A stretch of DNA of 64,000 nt, from contig JAJZGF010000004.1 of assembly GCA_021805025.1 (NCBI GenBank), forward strand, positions 24,820 through 88,819, read 5' to 3'. Made by a program: the position numbers and the translations under genes. The notes beneath the pieces are model-generated. The model saw only the letters and a list, made by a program, of their open reading frames with translations. It ran no database searches and had not been told where the DNA came from. Below are positions 37,034-45,307 of this stretch, piece by piece; positions within the stretch are counted from its first letter, which is position 1; each line of letters starts with the position of its first letter. This stretch comes from Acidobacteriota bacterium. Lineage in GTDB: Bacteria > Acidobacteriota > Terriglobia > Terriglobales > Acidobacteriaceae.

Positions 37034-37144
37034 ATCGCCGAGTCACTCGCTGACTTGCAGGCTGGGCTCGATGGATTAACATAGCACGACTAAAAATGCA
37101 CGGACATCCGATGCAGGAATACATGGGGCTTGCTGGGCGGGAGA
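37034..37144. repeat. Direct repeat B, copy 2 (111 bp)
   Basis: The partner of 34539-34649. It marks the right boundary of the ABC-remnant/MarR/cupin segment and lies just before a strong hairpin at 37155. The repeat carries no convincing gene. Confidence 0.8.
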
Positions 37145-37154
37145 GCTGCGGGGT

Positions 37155-37183
37155 GCGTGGCGCTCCGGGGAGGAGCGCCACGC
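37155..37183. terminator. Strong 12-bp hairpin, terminator of the lipoprotein gene
   Basis: GCGTGGCGCTCC, loop GGGGA, GGAGCGCCACGC is a perfect 12-pair stem. It lies 30 bases beyond the stop of the minus-strand lipoprotein gene and about 200 bases after the plus-strand cupin. No T-run follows, so Rho-independent action is uncertain. Confidence 0.55.
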
Positions 37184-37212
37184 ATTGATTGCGAGGTTGG
37201 TGCGGGTTGGGG

Positions 37213-38652
37213 TCAGTTGCCTTCCGGAGTTTCAGGGGTTTCCGGCTGGGCGATCTCAGAGGCGGTCAGCAGGTAGTTGCCGCTTTGATCGACAAGCAGA
37301 TAGCCGTGGACCTGGATGGGGGTGTTAGCAGCCAGCGAGGTGAAGCTGGAAGCGGTGAGGCCGTTGCCGTATTGGGTGTTGGGCCCTGCGACGGCGTTGA
37401 GCGTGACGAGCTTCTCATAGCTGCTGAGGAAGGACGGCACGGGGAGAGCGAGTGAGAAGTCGAGGTTGGAGCCGGAGGCCTGCGGGGCCGCGGCGAGGAC
37501 GCCCGCAACGTTCTCACCGCCAAGGGTGATTTGCGTGGCGCCGAGGTTGCCGCTGGAATCCATGGCGCCGCCGACCATCACGGCCTGGCCGGGGAAGATC
37601 TCCGAGGCGTTGAACATGGAAGCGCTGAGGCCGAGCTGGGTTGCATCCTCATTGATGCCGTAGGTGGTGGAAGAGGCGACGAGCACGTTGAGGGTCATCG
37701 CAGACGGCATCATGGAGCCGAAGTCTTCCTGCGGGACCATGGTGAAGCTGGTGAGGTTGCCTGCTGTATTACGCGCCACCATCACGACGATGCCCTTGGC
37801 ACCCTCTTCCTGCTGGCCGGAGCCCATCATTCCGGCGACAAGCGGGGTGATGGACAGGGCGAGGAGTGTTCCGTCGCTTTGCGTCTGGCCCTTAACCTGG
37901 ACAATGGAGTTCTGGGCAATGGTGGCGGGGGTTACGCCGGACGGGAAAAGGGTGGAGCCGTTGATGGCGAAGGTGAACTGCTGGCCGGAGTCTCCCGATT
38001 GCACGGTGATGCTGGTGGAGCTGATGGCGACAACCATGCCGGTGACTTCGACTTCGCGGTCGGTGTTATTTTCATTCTCGACCTGAGCGGCGGAGGTGCT
38101 GATCGCCGGAGTGAAGGTGACGGTGGAGCCGGAAATCGCGAAGGACTGCGCGAGGTTGAAGGCGAGGTGGAGATCGACCTCACTGGTGGTGGTGAAGCTG
38201 AGAGCGGGATTGAGGGCCACAGTGACGGAGGGCGAGCTGAGCGTGGCGCTGGCCGTGACAGGCTGACCGGTGGTGGGGTCGAGATAGGTGACCTGCGCGG
38301 CAGAGACCGTGACGGTGACGGAGTTGTATGTGCCGGGCGCAAGGCTGGTGAGCTCGATGGGCTCCTGCATGGCGCCGAGGCCGGAAAGCTCGACGGTCTC
38401 GGGGTTCGAGAGCACACTGACCGGCGATCCGCCGGTGGGAGCCACGGCAATGGCGGAGAGGGTGATTTTGGCGGACAGGATATTGCCCAGGGGCGCATCA
38501 CTCACGGTGATGACCATGGGTGCGGAGCCTGGCTGGTTAGCCGTGGTTCCGCCTGCCGCGGTGGACATGGAACTGCAGCCCGCGAGGAAAAAGAGTCCTG
38601 TGAAAGCGGTTGCGCCGAGGATACAGAGTTTCCAATTTGATGCCATCTTCAT
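37213..38652 (-). CDS. Lipoprotein with DUF4382-like and DUF5666-like domains
   Basis: A 479-residue lipoprotein. The signal has a clear lipobox (FFLAGC|SSM). An N-terminal domain (VITVSDAPLGNILSAKITLSAIAV...) matches the DUF4382 pattern, followed by OB-fold-like repeats of the DUF5666 type (VEVTGMVVAISSTSITVQS..., VQVKGQTQSDGTLLALSI). The tail is PETPETPEGN. It is probably anchored in the outer membrane or periplasm; the role is unknown. ATG 38652 has GGAGG nine bases upstream. Long Ser/Thr-rich beta regions suggest an extracellular adhesion or binding protein. Confidence 0.75.
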   Translation of the reverse strand: MKMASNWKLCILGATAFTGLFFLAGCSSMSTAAGGTTANQPGSAPMVITVSDAPLGNILSAKITLSAIAVAPTGGSPVSVLSNPETVELSGLGAMQEPIELTSLAPGTYNSVTVTVSAAQVTYLDPTTGQPVTASATLSSPSVTVALNPALSFTTTSEVDLHLAFNLAQSFAISGSTVTFTPAISTSAAQVENENNTDREVEVTGMVVAISSTSITVQSGDSGQQFTFAINGSTLFPSGVTPATIAQNSIVQVKGQTQSDGTLLALSITPLVAGMMGSGQQEEGAKGIVVMVARNTAGNLTSFTMVPQEDFGSMMPSAMTLNVLVASSTTYGINEDATQLGLSASMFNASEIFPGQAVMVGGAMDSSGNLGATQITLGGENVAGVLAAAPQASGSNLDFSLALPVPSFLSSYEKLVTLNAVAGPNTQYGNGLTASSFTSLAANTPIQVHGYLLVDQSGNYLLTASEIAQPETPETPEGN

Positions 38653-38936
38653 GGTGCTATACCTCCAAATCGATCTGCCGGAACCTGCGGCTGGCGATTG
38701 CGCGGTCCTGGGTGATGAAGCCGTCCGATGCCGCGGTGAGATTGCAGCGAGGCACCGCAAGAAGCTCCGTTCAAAACATGGGCCGATGGCTTGTGCCTGG
38801 GCAGTCGGGATTCCCGCCGCCTCTTGGACATATGGGTGCCGGCCGATGCATTTAACCATCGGCGTCGATCCGGGGTGAGAGAGGGCTGGCGGCGCGGATA
38901 TTGAGCCCGGACCGGCAGAGAAAATAAAATGCGTAT

Positions 38937-39223
38937 CATAGCGATATAAAACGAGTTACCTTCAATATCGTTCATCCGGCGGTGGCGCTTGGAGAACAAG
39001 GCTACCCTCCACGACCAAGGCAGGATCGAAAAACCGCGAACCGAGTCGGCGAAGAGACGGCCCGACGGGCAGCGAAAGTATTCCAATTACAATAGGGCGC
39101 CGGCGCAAAGCAAAAATATAGGGGTAAGATGAATTCTTTCCGGGGCCGCGCGTTTTGTCAGACGAAGCTGTGACAAAAAGGTGAGGCTGGACATGGGAAA
39201 AATATGTCCAGCCTTTTCTTTTT
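38937..39223 (+). ncRNA. Candidate orphan transcript (small RNA or leader-like peptide)
   Basis: TTGAGC (38901-38906), an 18-bp spacer and TAAAAT (38925-38930) predict a plus-strand start near 38937. The unit would end about 287 nt later at the intrinsic terminator with a T-run. Inside are a TTTTGTCA hairpin and a 14-residue frame, ATG 39129 to TGA 39173. The flanking genes are on the minus strand, so this unit does not belong to them. The terminator alone could instead serve the HlyD operon, which weakens the case. Confidence 0.3.
39184..39223. terminator. Intrinsic terminator, works on both strands
   Basis: AGGCTGGACAT, nine-base A-rich loop, ATGTCCAGCCT is a perfect 11-pair stem. On the plus strand TTTTCTTTTT follows directly. 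On the minus strand CTTTTTG follows after four bases, so it can also end the HlyD/TolC transcript, whose stop is at 39258. Confidence 0.75.
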
Positions 39224-39257
39224 GGACCCGGGCCTGCGGGAAGACCGCTGGGGGGGC

Positions 39258-40487
39258 CTACTTGACGCGGACCGTGGGCTCGACCGATAGGCCGGGACGG
39301 AGCAGGTGCGTGGAGTCCTCATCTTTGAGATCTGTGAAATCAATGCGGACGGGGACGCGCTGTACGACTTTGACATAGTTGCCGGTGGCGTTCTCCGGCG
39401 GGAAGAGCGAGAGAACAGAGCCGGTGGCGCCGCCGATCTGGGTAACGCTGCCCTTGTAGTCCTTGCCGGTGGCGTCGACGTGGATGGTTACAGGCTGGCC
39501 TGCGACCATGTGTCTGAGCTGAGTCTCCTTAAAGTTGGCCGTGATCCATAGGTCCTCAAGCGAGACGAGGGTGAGCAGGTTCTGACCGACGGAAACGTTC
39601 TGGTTGATTTCGACGCTCTTGCGGGTAATGATGCCCGCGACGGGAGCGACGATTTTGGTGTAGCTGAGGTTGAGCTGGGCCTGATCGAGCTGGGCCTTTG
39701 CCTGCTGGACCTGGGCCTGGGCCTGACGGGCGCGAGCGTTTTGCGCGGCGACCTGCTGAGGCCCGGTCTGCGCGAACTTGAGCTGGGCGACGGATTGCTT
39801 TTCGCGTTCGCGGGCCACACGTACTCCGTCGCTGGCAGCCTGTTGGCTGGCTTGCGCGTCGGCCAGTGCAGCCTTTGCTGCGTCGGCGGCGGCTACGGCG
39901 GCGTCAAACTGCTGTTTGCTGATGACGTCCTTCTCGACCAGCGGCTTGTAGCGCGCAAGGTCGGCCTGGGCCTTGACGTCGTTGGCCTGGGCCTGAGCGA
40001 CGCGGGCCTGGGCAGCCTGCAATTGCTGCTGGGCCTGCGAGACAGAGGCTTGTGCGCCAGTGACGTCGGCCCCTGCGGCCGACAGGTTGCTGCCGGTGTT
40101 GATGGTGGTGATGGGCACATTGACTTGCGCGGCGGCTGCGTTGGCCTCAGCGCTGGCCAATGCGGCTTTGGCGTTCTCGACAGCGACCTGAAAGTCCTTC
40201 GGATCGAGCTCAGCGATAGGATCGCCGGCCTTGACAACCTGATTTTCGTCGACATCCACCTTGATGATCTGACCGGCAATGCGCGCGCTGATCTGAATGA
40301 GATGCCCATTGATCTGCGCGTCGTCGGTATCCTCAGTAAAGGTGGAGCGCCACCAGAGCCCGGCCGCGACCAGCACCAGCACCACAAGCACGACGATCAC
40401 GACTCCCTTGCGCCGTGACCGCGGCTGGCTGATCTCCGTGCTCTCGTCCTGCTCGGGTTGGACTGCTGTTGGGTTTGAATCCGCCAC
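39258..40487 (-). CDS. HlyD/EmrA-type membrane fusion protein
   Basis: A 409-residue periplasmic adaptor of a tripartite efflux pump. One N-terminal membrane helix (residues 28-46, VVIVVLVVLVLVAAGLWW) is followed by a lipoyl/barrel-sandwich segment (AQINGHLIQISARIAGQIIKV), a long Ala/Gln-rich coiled-coil hairpin (about residues 105-265) and the returning lipoyl half plus beta-barrel (VAPVAGIITRKSVEINQNVSVGQ). The start is GTG 40487, with GAGGA seven bases upstream. The TolC gene ends two bases before it, so the two are an operon. No inner-membrane pump (MFS or RND) gene is adjacent. Confidence 0.9.
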   Translation of the reverse strand: MADSNPTAVQPEQDESTEISQPRSRRKGVVIVVLVVLVLVAAGLWWRSTFTEDTDDAQINGHLIQISARIAGQIIKVDVDENQVVKAGDPIAELDPKDFQVAVENAKAALASAEANAAAAQVNVPITTINTGSNLSAAGADVTGAQASVSQAQQQLQAAQARVAQAQANDVKAQADLARYKPLVEKDVISKQQFDAAVAAADAAKAALADAQASQQAASDGVRVAREREKQSVAQLKFAQTGPQQVAAQNARARQAQAQVQQAKAQLDQAQLNLSYTKIVAPVAGIITRKSVEINQNVSVGQNLLTLVSLEDLWITANFKETQLRHMVAGQPVTIHVDATGKDYKGSVTQIGGATGSVLSLFPPENATGNYVKVVQRVPVRIDFTDLKDEDSTHLLRPGLSVEPTVRVK

Positions 40488-40489
40488 GT

Positions 40490-41914
40490 TTACTTTCCTC
40501 CCAGATATTTTCGGTAGTCCTGGGCTGCGCCGAGGGCGCGGGCCAGGTTGAGTTTGGCCACATTGTGCCGGTAAAGGCTGGCCACGTATTGATCGTTTGC
40601 CTGCGCCACGGATTGCTCGGCCTGGCTTACGGCGAGGTTGTCACTAACTCCGTTGGCGTAGCGCTGCTGGGCCTCGCTGAGAGCCTCCGCGGCGAGCTCG
40701 ACGCTGGAGCCTGCAACCTGGACCTGCTGCTGCGCGGAGGCGATATCGAGCAGCGCGTCGCGGACGTCTGCATCGACCTGGGCGTTTGCATCGCTCAACT
40801 GCGCCTTCGAAGTGTCCAACTGAGCCTGCGCCTGCTGGGCCTCACCGCGCAAGCCGTATTCTTTGAAAAGGGGGACGCTGAGGGTGCCGGAAGCGTCACC
40901 GGTGCCGTGCGAATGGCGGACATTGACGCCGATGTCGCCGTAGTCGCCGGCAAACTTGACGGTGGGGAGGCGGTCGGCTGTGGCAGCCTTGCGCTCTTCC
41001 TGGGCGGCCTGGGTCTGCTGAACCATGGCGGCAAGATCTTTGCGATTGGCGCGGGCGTCGCGGATGGCCGCTTCGACATCCAGCTGGTCAAATGCGGCGT
41101 AGGGCACCTTGTCAGTGAGATTGAACTGCTGATCGAGCGGCAGGCCGATGGTGCGCGCCAGGGCGAGGCTGTCCTTTTCAAGCCCGTTGCGCGCCACGAT
41201 CGACTGCTGCTGGAGGGACTGGTAATCGACCTGGGCGCGGAGTTCGTCGAGCCTGGGGGCGGTTCCCGCGTCGTGCCGCGCGACAGCCTGGTCGAGAGAC
41301 AGCTTGGAGGTGGTGACCTGGGCATCGACGCTGGTGACACGGGCCTGGTCGGCAAGGACGAGCAGGTACGCGTTGCCGACGGTGAGGATCACCATATCGC
41401 GCGCGTCCTGGGCGGAGAGCTGCGCCGCGGCGAAGTTGTGGCGCGCGGCAAGGTAGTCGTGCAGGGATTTGAGGTCCAGCAGCGACAGGTTGAGCGAGGC
41501 GCGGAGGTCCGTGTAGCCGAAGGGGCCAATGATAGTGGGAAAGCCTGGAATACGAAGGCCTTCGGCGGCCAGGTCCACCTGCGAGACGGCCTCCTGGGCG
41601 TTGAAGGTGACAGACGGGAGGAGTGTCTGAAGCTGGCTGAGGCGCTGGCCGCGGACCTGCTCAGTCTGCGTGGCGCTGAGAATGACGCCGAGGTTGTTTT
41701 TGAGGCCACGCTGGATGGCATCATCGAGGGAAAGATCGATAGCCTGCGCGGTGGCCTGGCCCGCGGTAACGCTGCCGGAGAAGCTGGCGGCGGTGGGCCC
41801 GGAGGGCTGGTTGGGCGGAGCCTGCGCGGCGGCGGGCGCAGCCGACAGCGAACACGCAAGCGCAGCCAGGGCGCAGACAGCCAGCACGAGATTTCCTGAA
41901 TTATCTGATGACAT
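40490..41914 (-). CDS. TolC-family outer-membrane efflux channel
   Basis: A 474-residue outer-membrane protein. A signal peptide (to about residue 30, SAAPAAAQ) is followed by two OEP repeats: the first with LSLDDAIQRGLKNNLGVI, the second with VEAAIRDARANRKDLAAM and ALSEAQQRYANGVSDNLAVSQAEQ near the end. Together with the downstream adaptor it forms the outer part of a drug or metabolite export system. The C-terminal VAKLNLARALG is typical. ATG 41914 gives the proper signal peptide; a GTG at 41968 is a weaker alternative. Confidence 0.9.
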   Translation of the reverse strand: MSSDNSGNLVLAVCALAALACSLSAAPAAAQAPPNQPSGPTAASFSGSVTAGQATAQAIDLSLDDAIQRGLKNNLGVILSATQTEQVRGQRLSQLQTLLPSVTFNAQEAVSQVDLAAEGLRIPGFPTIIGPFGYTDLRASLNLSLLDLKSLHDYLAARHNFAAAQLSAQDARDMVILTVGNAYLLVLADQARVTSVDAQVTTSKLSLDQAVARHDAGTAPRLDELRAQVDYQSLQQQSIVARNGLEKDSLALARTIGLPLDQQFNLTDKVPYAAFDQLDVEAAIRDARANRKDLAAMVQQTQAAQEERKAATADRLPTVKFAGDYGDIGVNVRHSHGTGDASGTLSVPLFKEYGLRGEAQQAQAQLDTSKAQLSDANAQVDADVRDALLDIASAQQQVQVAGSSVELAAEALSEAQQRYANGVSDNLAVSQAEQSVAQANDQYVASLYRHNVAKLNLARALGAAQDYRKYLGGK

Positions 41915-42197
41915 CAAGAATCGTCTTCGAATCACGGCAGGGGATGCCTGCCGGAAAGATATTGGCACTCCAATGGATGCCCGAAAGAGGCCGTCGGGTT
42001 CTTAAATGTAGTGTACCGAACAGAAGGGCGGGCGGATGGAGCCCTGGGGACACGCAGGCGACGGGAGGCGAGGCATTTGCCACGCCGCTTGCGGAACAAG
42101 TATGGACATTTTTGAAATCGTACAGGGTCATCGCTCCCCGTGCGTCACGTTGACACGAGGGTTGCGTCGCCGGTCAACAGTATTTTCCGAGGATGCT

Positions 42198-42893
42198 TTA
42201 GCGTCCGCTGGTGGCATGGAGCAACTGCGCAGCGAGCGAGCAGAGGCCCTGACGGAAGGTGTCGCGAACGCAATCGGCGGTCCAGCCGGCGGCGCGCGGG
42301 CCGCCATGTTCGGCGAGCAGTTCGGCAGTCTCTGACGAGGTGAAGCCGGCCACGGCGCGCAGGGCGAAGATGACGCGGGCGTCGACGGGCAGGCTGTTGA
42401 GCCAGGCGCGGACGCACTCACGGTCGGGGCCGGCAATCATGGTTTCAATCTCCTGGCCGGAGACGCCTGCCGCATCGAGGTCGTCGTCTCCGATGCAGCC
42501 GGTGGAGGCCGCGGGCTCAGCGGGTGCGGCAAGGCAGCCGGGCTGGCGGCGCTGGATGAGCTGGATCGCAGAGATGGCGAGGGCGCGACGGCCGCTCTTA
42601 CGAGCCCGCACGGCGTCGTGGCAGGCAGAGACCTCAGCCTCGGCAACGGCGGTTTCGACGAGACCCATGCTGTCTTCGCCCTCGCCGACCAGCATGGAGG
42701 CCAGGCTGTAGAGTCCGGCTGCAATGAGGTCGAAGGCGCTGTCCAGCCCCTCAAACGCCTCTTTGATTGCGGTCTCGTCTTTCGGCTTTCCGTCCAGGAG
42801 TCCAGTGATCTGACGGGCGAAGTCGCGCACTTGAGCCGGGATGGGCTGGGGCGGAATCAGGCTTTGGTTGGAAGCTGCGGTCTTATCGGCCAT
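42198..42893 (-). CDS. Sigma-70-like protein with region-4-type C-terminus, function unknown
   Basis: A 231-residue protein. The C-terminal half (LNSLPVDARVIFALRAVAGFTSSETAELLAE...WTADCVRDTFRQGL) resembles sigma region 4, in which promoter -35 DNA is read. The N-terminal half has a helical segment but no convincing region 2 aromatic or -10-binding motif. It may be a divergent ECF sigma factor or a related regulator. It is divergent from ppk1, with a 200-bp gap. No anti-sigma gene is visible next to it. Confidence 0.55.
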   Translation of the reverse strand: MADKTAASNQSLIPPQPIPAQVRDFARQITGLLDGKPKDETAIKEAFEGLDSAFDLIAAGLYSLASMLVGEGEDSMGLVETAVAEAEVSACHDAVRARKSGRRALAISAIQLIQRRQPGCLAAPAEPAASTGCIGDDDLDAAGVSGQEIETMIAGPDRECVRAWLNSLPVDARVIFALRAVAGFTSSETAELLAEHGGPRAAGWTADCVRDTFRQGLCSLAAQLLHATSGR

Positions 42894-43097
42894 GCGCGAA
42901 AGCTCTCCGTGGGTTGGAACCGGTTCCCTGCTCCATGGTCAACCCAGCGGGCAGTGCGGGTCAATCAGGAAAGGCGCGTAAGTTCGTGCGGTTGCCACGT
43001 TGGATCGGGGTTAAATCCCTCGCCAGGCTCCTGGCCCAGTGATGACAGGGACGAAAACGCGGTAAACTTGGCATCACGGCAGCCTGAGAACGACCCA

Positions 43098-45248
43098 ATG
43101 CCCAGACCGAGCCCCAAACAGAAACTTTTCAACGGCCGCGACCACTCGTGGATGCAGTTCAACCGGCGTGTGCTGGAGGAGGCAGAGGACGCGACGAATC
43201 CCCTGCTGGAGCGGGTGAAGTTTCTGGCGATTACGGGGTCGAACCTGGACGAGTATGTGGAAATTCGCCAGGCGGGCCTGATGCAACGGATTGAAGACGG
43301 TTATCGCGAGCCGGGGTATGACGGGCTGCGGCCGGACGAGTCTCTGGCGATGCTGACGGCCGAGATTCACGGATTTGTCAATGCACAATACCGGTGCTGG
43401 AATGAGCATCTGCTGCCGGAGCTGCGGCAACAGGGGATCCGTCTGCTGGAGTGGGATGAGCTTGGCGAAGAAGCGCGGGCCCATGCGCAAAGCTACTTTC
43501 AGCGCGAGGTGGACCCGCTGCTGACGCCGATTGCGATCGATCCGGCGCATCCATTTCCTCGGGTGCTGAACAAGGCGCTGTGCCTGGCGCTGCTGCTGCG
43601 GCGCAAGCGGCGCAGCTCTGGCCCGCTGGTGCTGGGCGTGGTGACGGTGCCGCGGGCTCTGCCGCGATTTGTGCGGCTGCCGGCCGTCGAGGGCAAGTAT
43701 GACTACGTGCTGCTGCAGGATCTGATTACGCAGAATCTTGGCGGGATGTATCGCGGCTATGAGGTGATGGCGCGGGCGGCATTCCGGGTGACGCGCAACT
43801 CAAATCTCTATTTCGAAGAAGAAGAGGCGCGGTCGCTGCTGGAGACGATTCGCGTGGAGCTGCACAACCGGCGCAAGGGCGATGCGGTGCGACTGGAGGT
43901 AGAGGCCGGCGCGCACGCGGAGATTGTGGAACGGCTGCGCGTGAACTTTGAACTCGACGAGAACCAGGTGTACCAGTGCGATGGGCCGATGAACCTGTCG
44001 CGGCTGATGTTTTTCTACGGCGACATTGAAAGGCCTGCGCTGAAGTTTGCACCCTTCACGCCGAAGCCGCTGCATCTGAGCCGCAAGGCCGCCAATATCT
44101 TTGACGAGCTGCGGCTGCACGACATTCTGCTGCACCATCCGTATGACTCGTATGACTCGGTGGTGGATTTTATTCAGCAGGGTGCGGAAGACCCTGCAGT
44201 TGTGAGCATGAAGCAGACGCTCTACCGCACGAGCAGCGACTCGCCGATGCTGACGGCGCTGACGGAAGCCGCGGCAACGAAGGAAGCGACGCTGGTGGTG
44301 GAGCTGATGGCGCGGTTTGATGAGGCGTCGAATATCCGTTGGGCGCGCAGCATGGAAGACGCGGGGGTGCAGGTCTTCCACGGCGTGGTGGGACTGAAGA
44401 CGCATTGCAAGCTGGCGCTGCTGGTGCGGCGCGACGAAGACGGCGTGACGCGGCGCTACTGCCATCTGGGGACGGGCAACTACAACCCGGTGACGGCGCG
44501 GTTCTATACGGACTTGAGCCTGCTGACCTGCGATCCGCAGATCACGGAGCGGGTTCACATGGTTTTCAACTATCTGACTGCGCACGCGGAGGTGGATGAC
44601 TACCGGCCGCTGCTGGTGGCGCCGCTGACGATGGCGGAGAGCTTTCTGGGCTTGATTCGGCGCGAGGCCGAGCACGCGCGAGCGGGACGGCCAGCGCATA
44701 TTGTGGCGAAGATGAATGCGCTGCTGGAGCCGAGCGTGATCGATGCGCTCTATGCGGCTTCACAGGCAGGCGTGGAGATCGACCTGATTGTGCGCGGGCT
44801 GTCTATTCTGCGGCCGGGAGTGAAGGGGCTGTCGGAACGGATTCGGGTGCGATCGATTGTGGGTCGGTTCCTGGAGCACTCGCGGATCTTTCACTTTGCC
44901 AATGGCGGGAGCGACGAGATCTACCTGGGCTCAGCGGACTGGATGCCGCGCAACCTGTTTGAGCGCTGCGAAGTGGTGTTTCCGGTGCGCGACCCGGCAG
45001 TGAAGGCGAGAATTCACGATGAGATTCTGCCGGCGCTGCTGGCCGACACGGTGAAGGCGCGGATGCAGCAGGGCGATGGAAGCTACGTGCGCGCGGCTGC
45101 CGTATACAAGGGCGCGCCCGCGTTCAACTCGCAGGAATTTCTGATGAAGCTGGCGGAGGGAAAGACCGATCTGGATGCGATTCCTGCGGCCCGCACGACC
45201 AAAACCCCGTCACGACAGCCCGCACGCAAGGTGCAGGCGGCGGATTGA
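43098..45248 (+). CDS. ppk1: Polyphosphate kinase 1
   Basis: A 716-residue enzyme that transfers the gamma phosphate of ATP to polyphosphate, reversibly. N-terminal, head and two PLD-like C-terminal domains are complete: FNGRDHSWMQFNRRVLEEAED, ITGSNLDEYVEIR, FPRVLNKALCL, then SMKQTLYRTSSDSP, and the autophosphorylated His436 in VVGLKTHCK. The second conserved His is in HSRIFHFANGG. ATG 43098 fits the family start. It opens a block with sixA and ppx/gppA on the same chromosome segment. Confidence 0.96.
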   Translation: MPRPSPKQKLFNGRDHSWMQFNRRVLEEAEDATNPLLERVKFLAITGSNLDEYVEIRQAGLMQRIEDGYREPGYDGLRPDESLAMLTAEIHGFVNAQYRCWNEHLLPELRQQGIRLLEWDELGEEARAHAQSYFQREVDPLLTPIAIDPAHPFPRVLNKALCLALLLRRKRRSSGPLVLGVVTVPRALPRFVRLPAVEGKYDYVLLQDLITQNLGGMYRGYEVMARAAFRVTRNSNLYFEEEEARSLLETIRVELHNRRKGDAVRLEVEAGAHAEIVERLRVNFELDENQVYQCDGPMNLSRLMFFYGDIERPALKFAPFTPKPLHLSRKAANIFDELRLHDILLHHPYDSYDSVVDFIQQGAEDPAVVSMKQTLYRTSSDSPMLTALTEAAATKEATLVVELMARFDEASNIRWARSMEDAGVQVFHGVVGLKTHCKLALLVRRDEDGVTRRYCHLGTGNYNPVTARFYTDLSLLTCDPQITERVHMVFNYLTAHAEVDDYRPLLVAPLTMAESFLGLIRREAEHARAGRPAHIVAKMNALLEPSVIDALYAASQAGVEIDLIVRGLSILRPGVKGLSERIRVRSIVGRFLEHSRIFHFANGGSDEIYLGSADWMPRNLFERCEVVFPVRDPAVKARIHDEILPALLADTVKARMQQGDGSYVRAAAVYKGAPAFNSQEFLMKLAEGKTDLDAIPAARTTKTPSRQPARKVQAAD

Positions 45249-45307
45249 GCGAATCGCCGCCTTTCGCGCCTGGGAAGGACGCGGGCCAGATTCCGTGGAA
45301 GCGATGC

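Larger units (their letters stand above)
38653..39257. other. 605-bp non-coding gap with promoter-like, peptide-like and terminator elements
   Basis: No conventional gene is supported. The part nearest the lipoprotein is its upstream region. From 38901 the DNA is more AT-rich and carries a plus-strand promoter-like pair, a 14-codon frame (39129-39173) with AGGGG upstream, a TTTTGTCA/TGACAAAA hairpin (39153-39178) and a strong terminator (39184-39223). Confidence 0.5.

Noticed and set aside
30874..37144. Mobile element (IS or transposon) explaining the duplicated segments
   Set aside because: No transposase, integrase, terminal inverted repeat or target-site duplication could be found; segmental duplication is the simpler description.
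40469..41899. 476-residue plus-strand frame opposite tolC
   Set aside because: Low-complexity Gly/Val/Glu translation with no domain, fully within the well-supported TolC gene.
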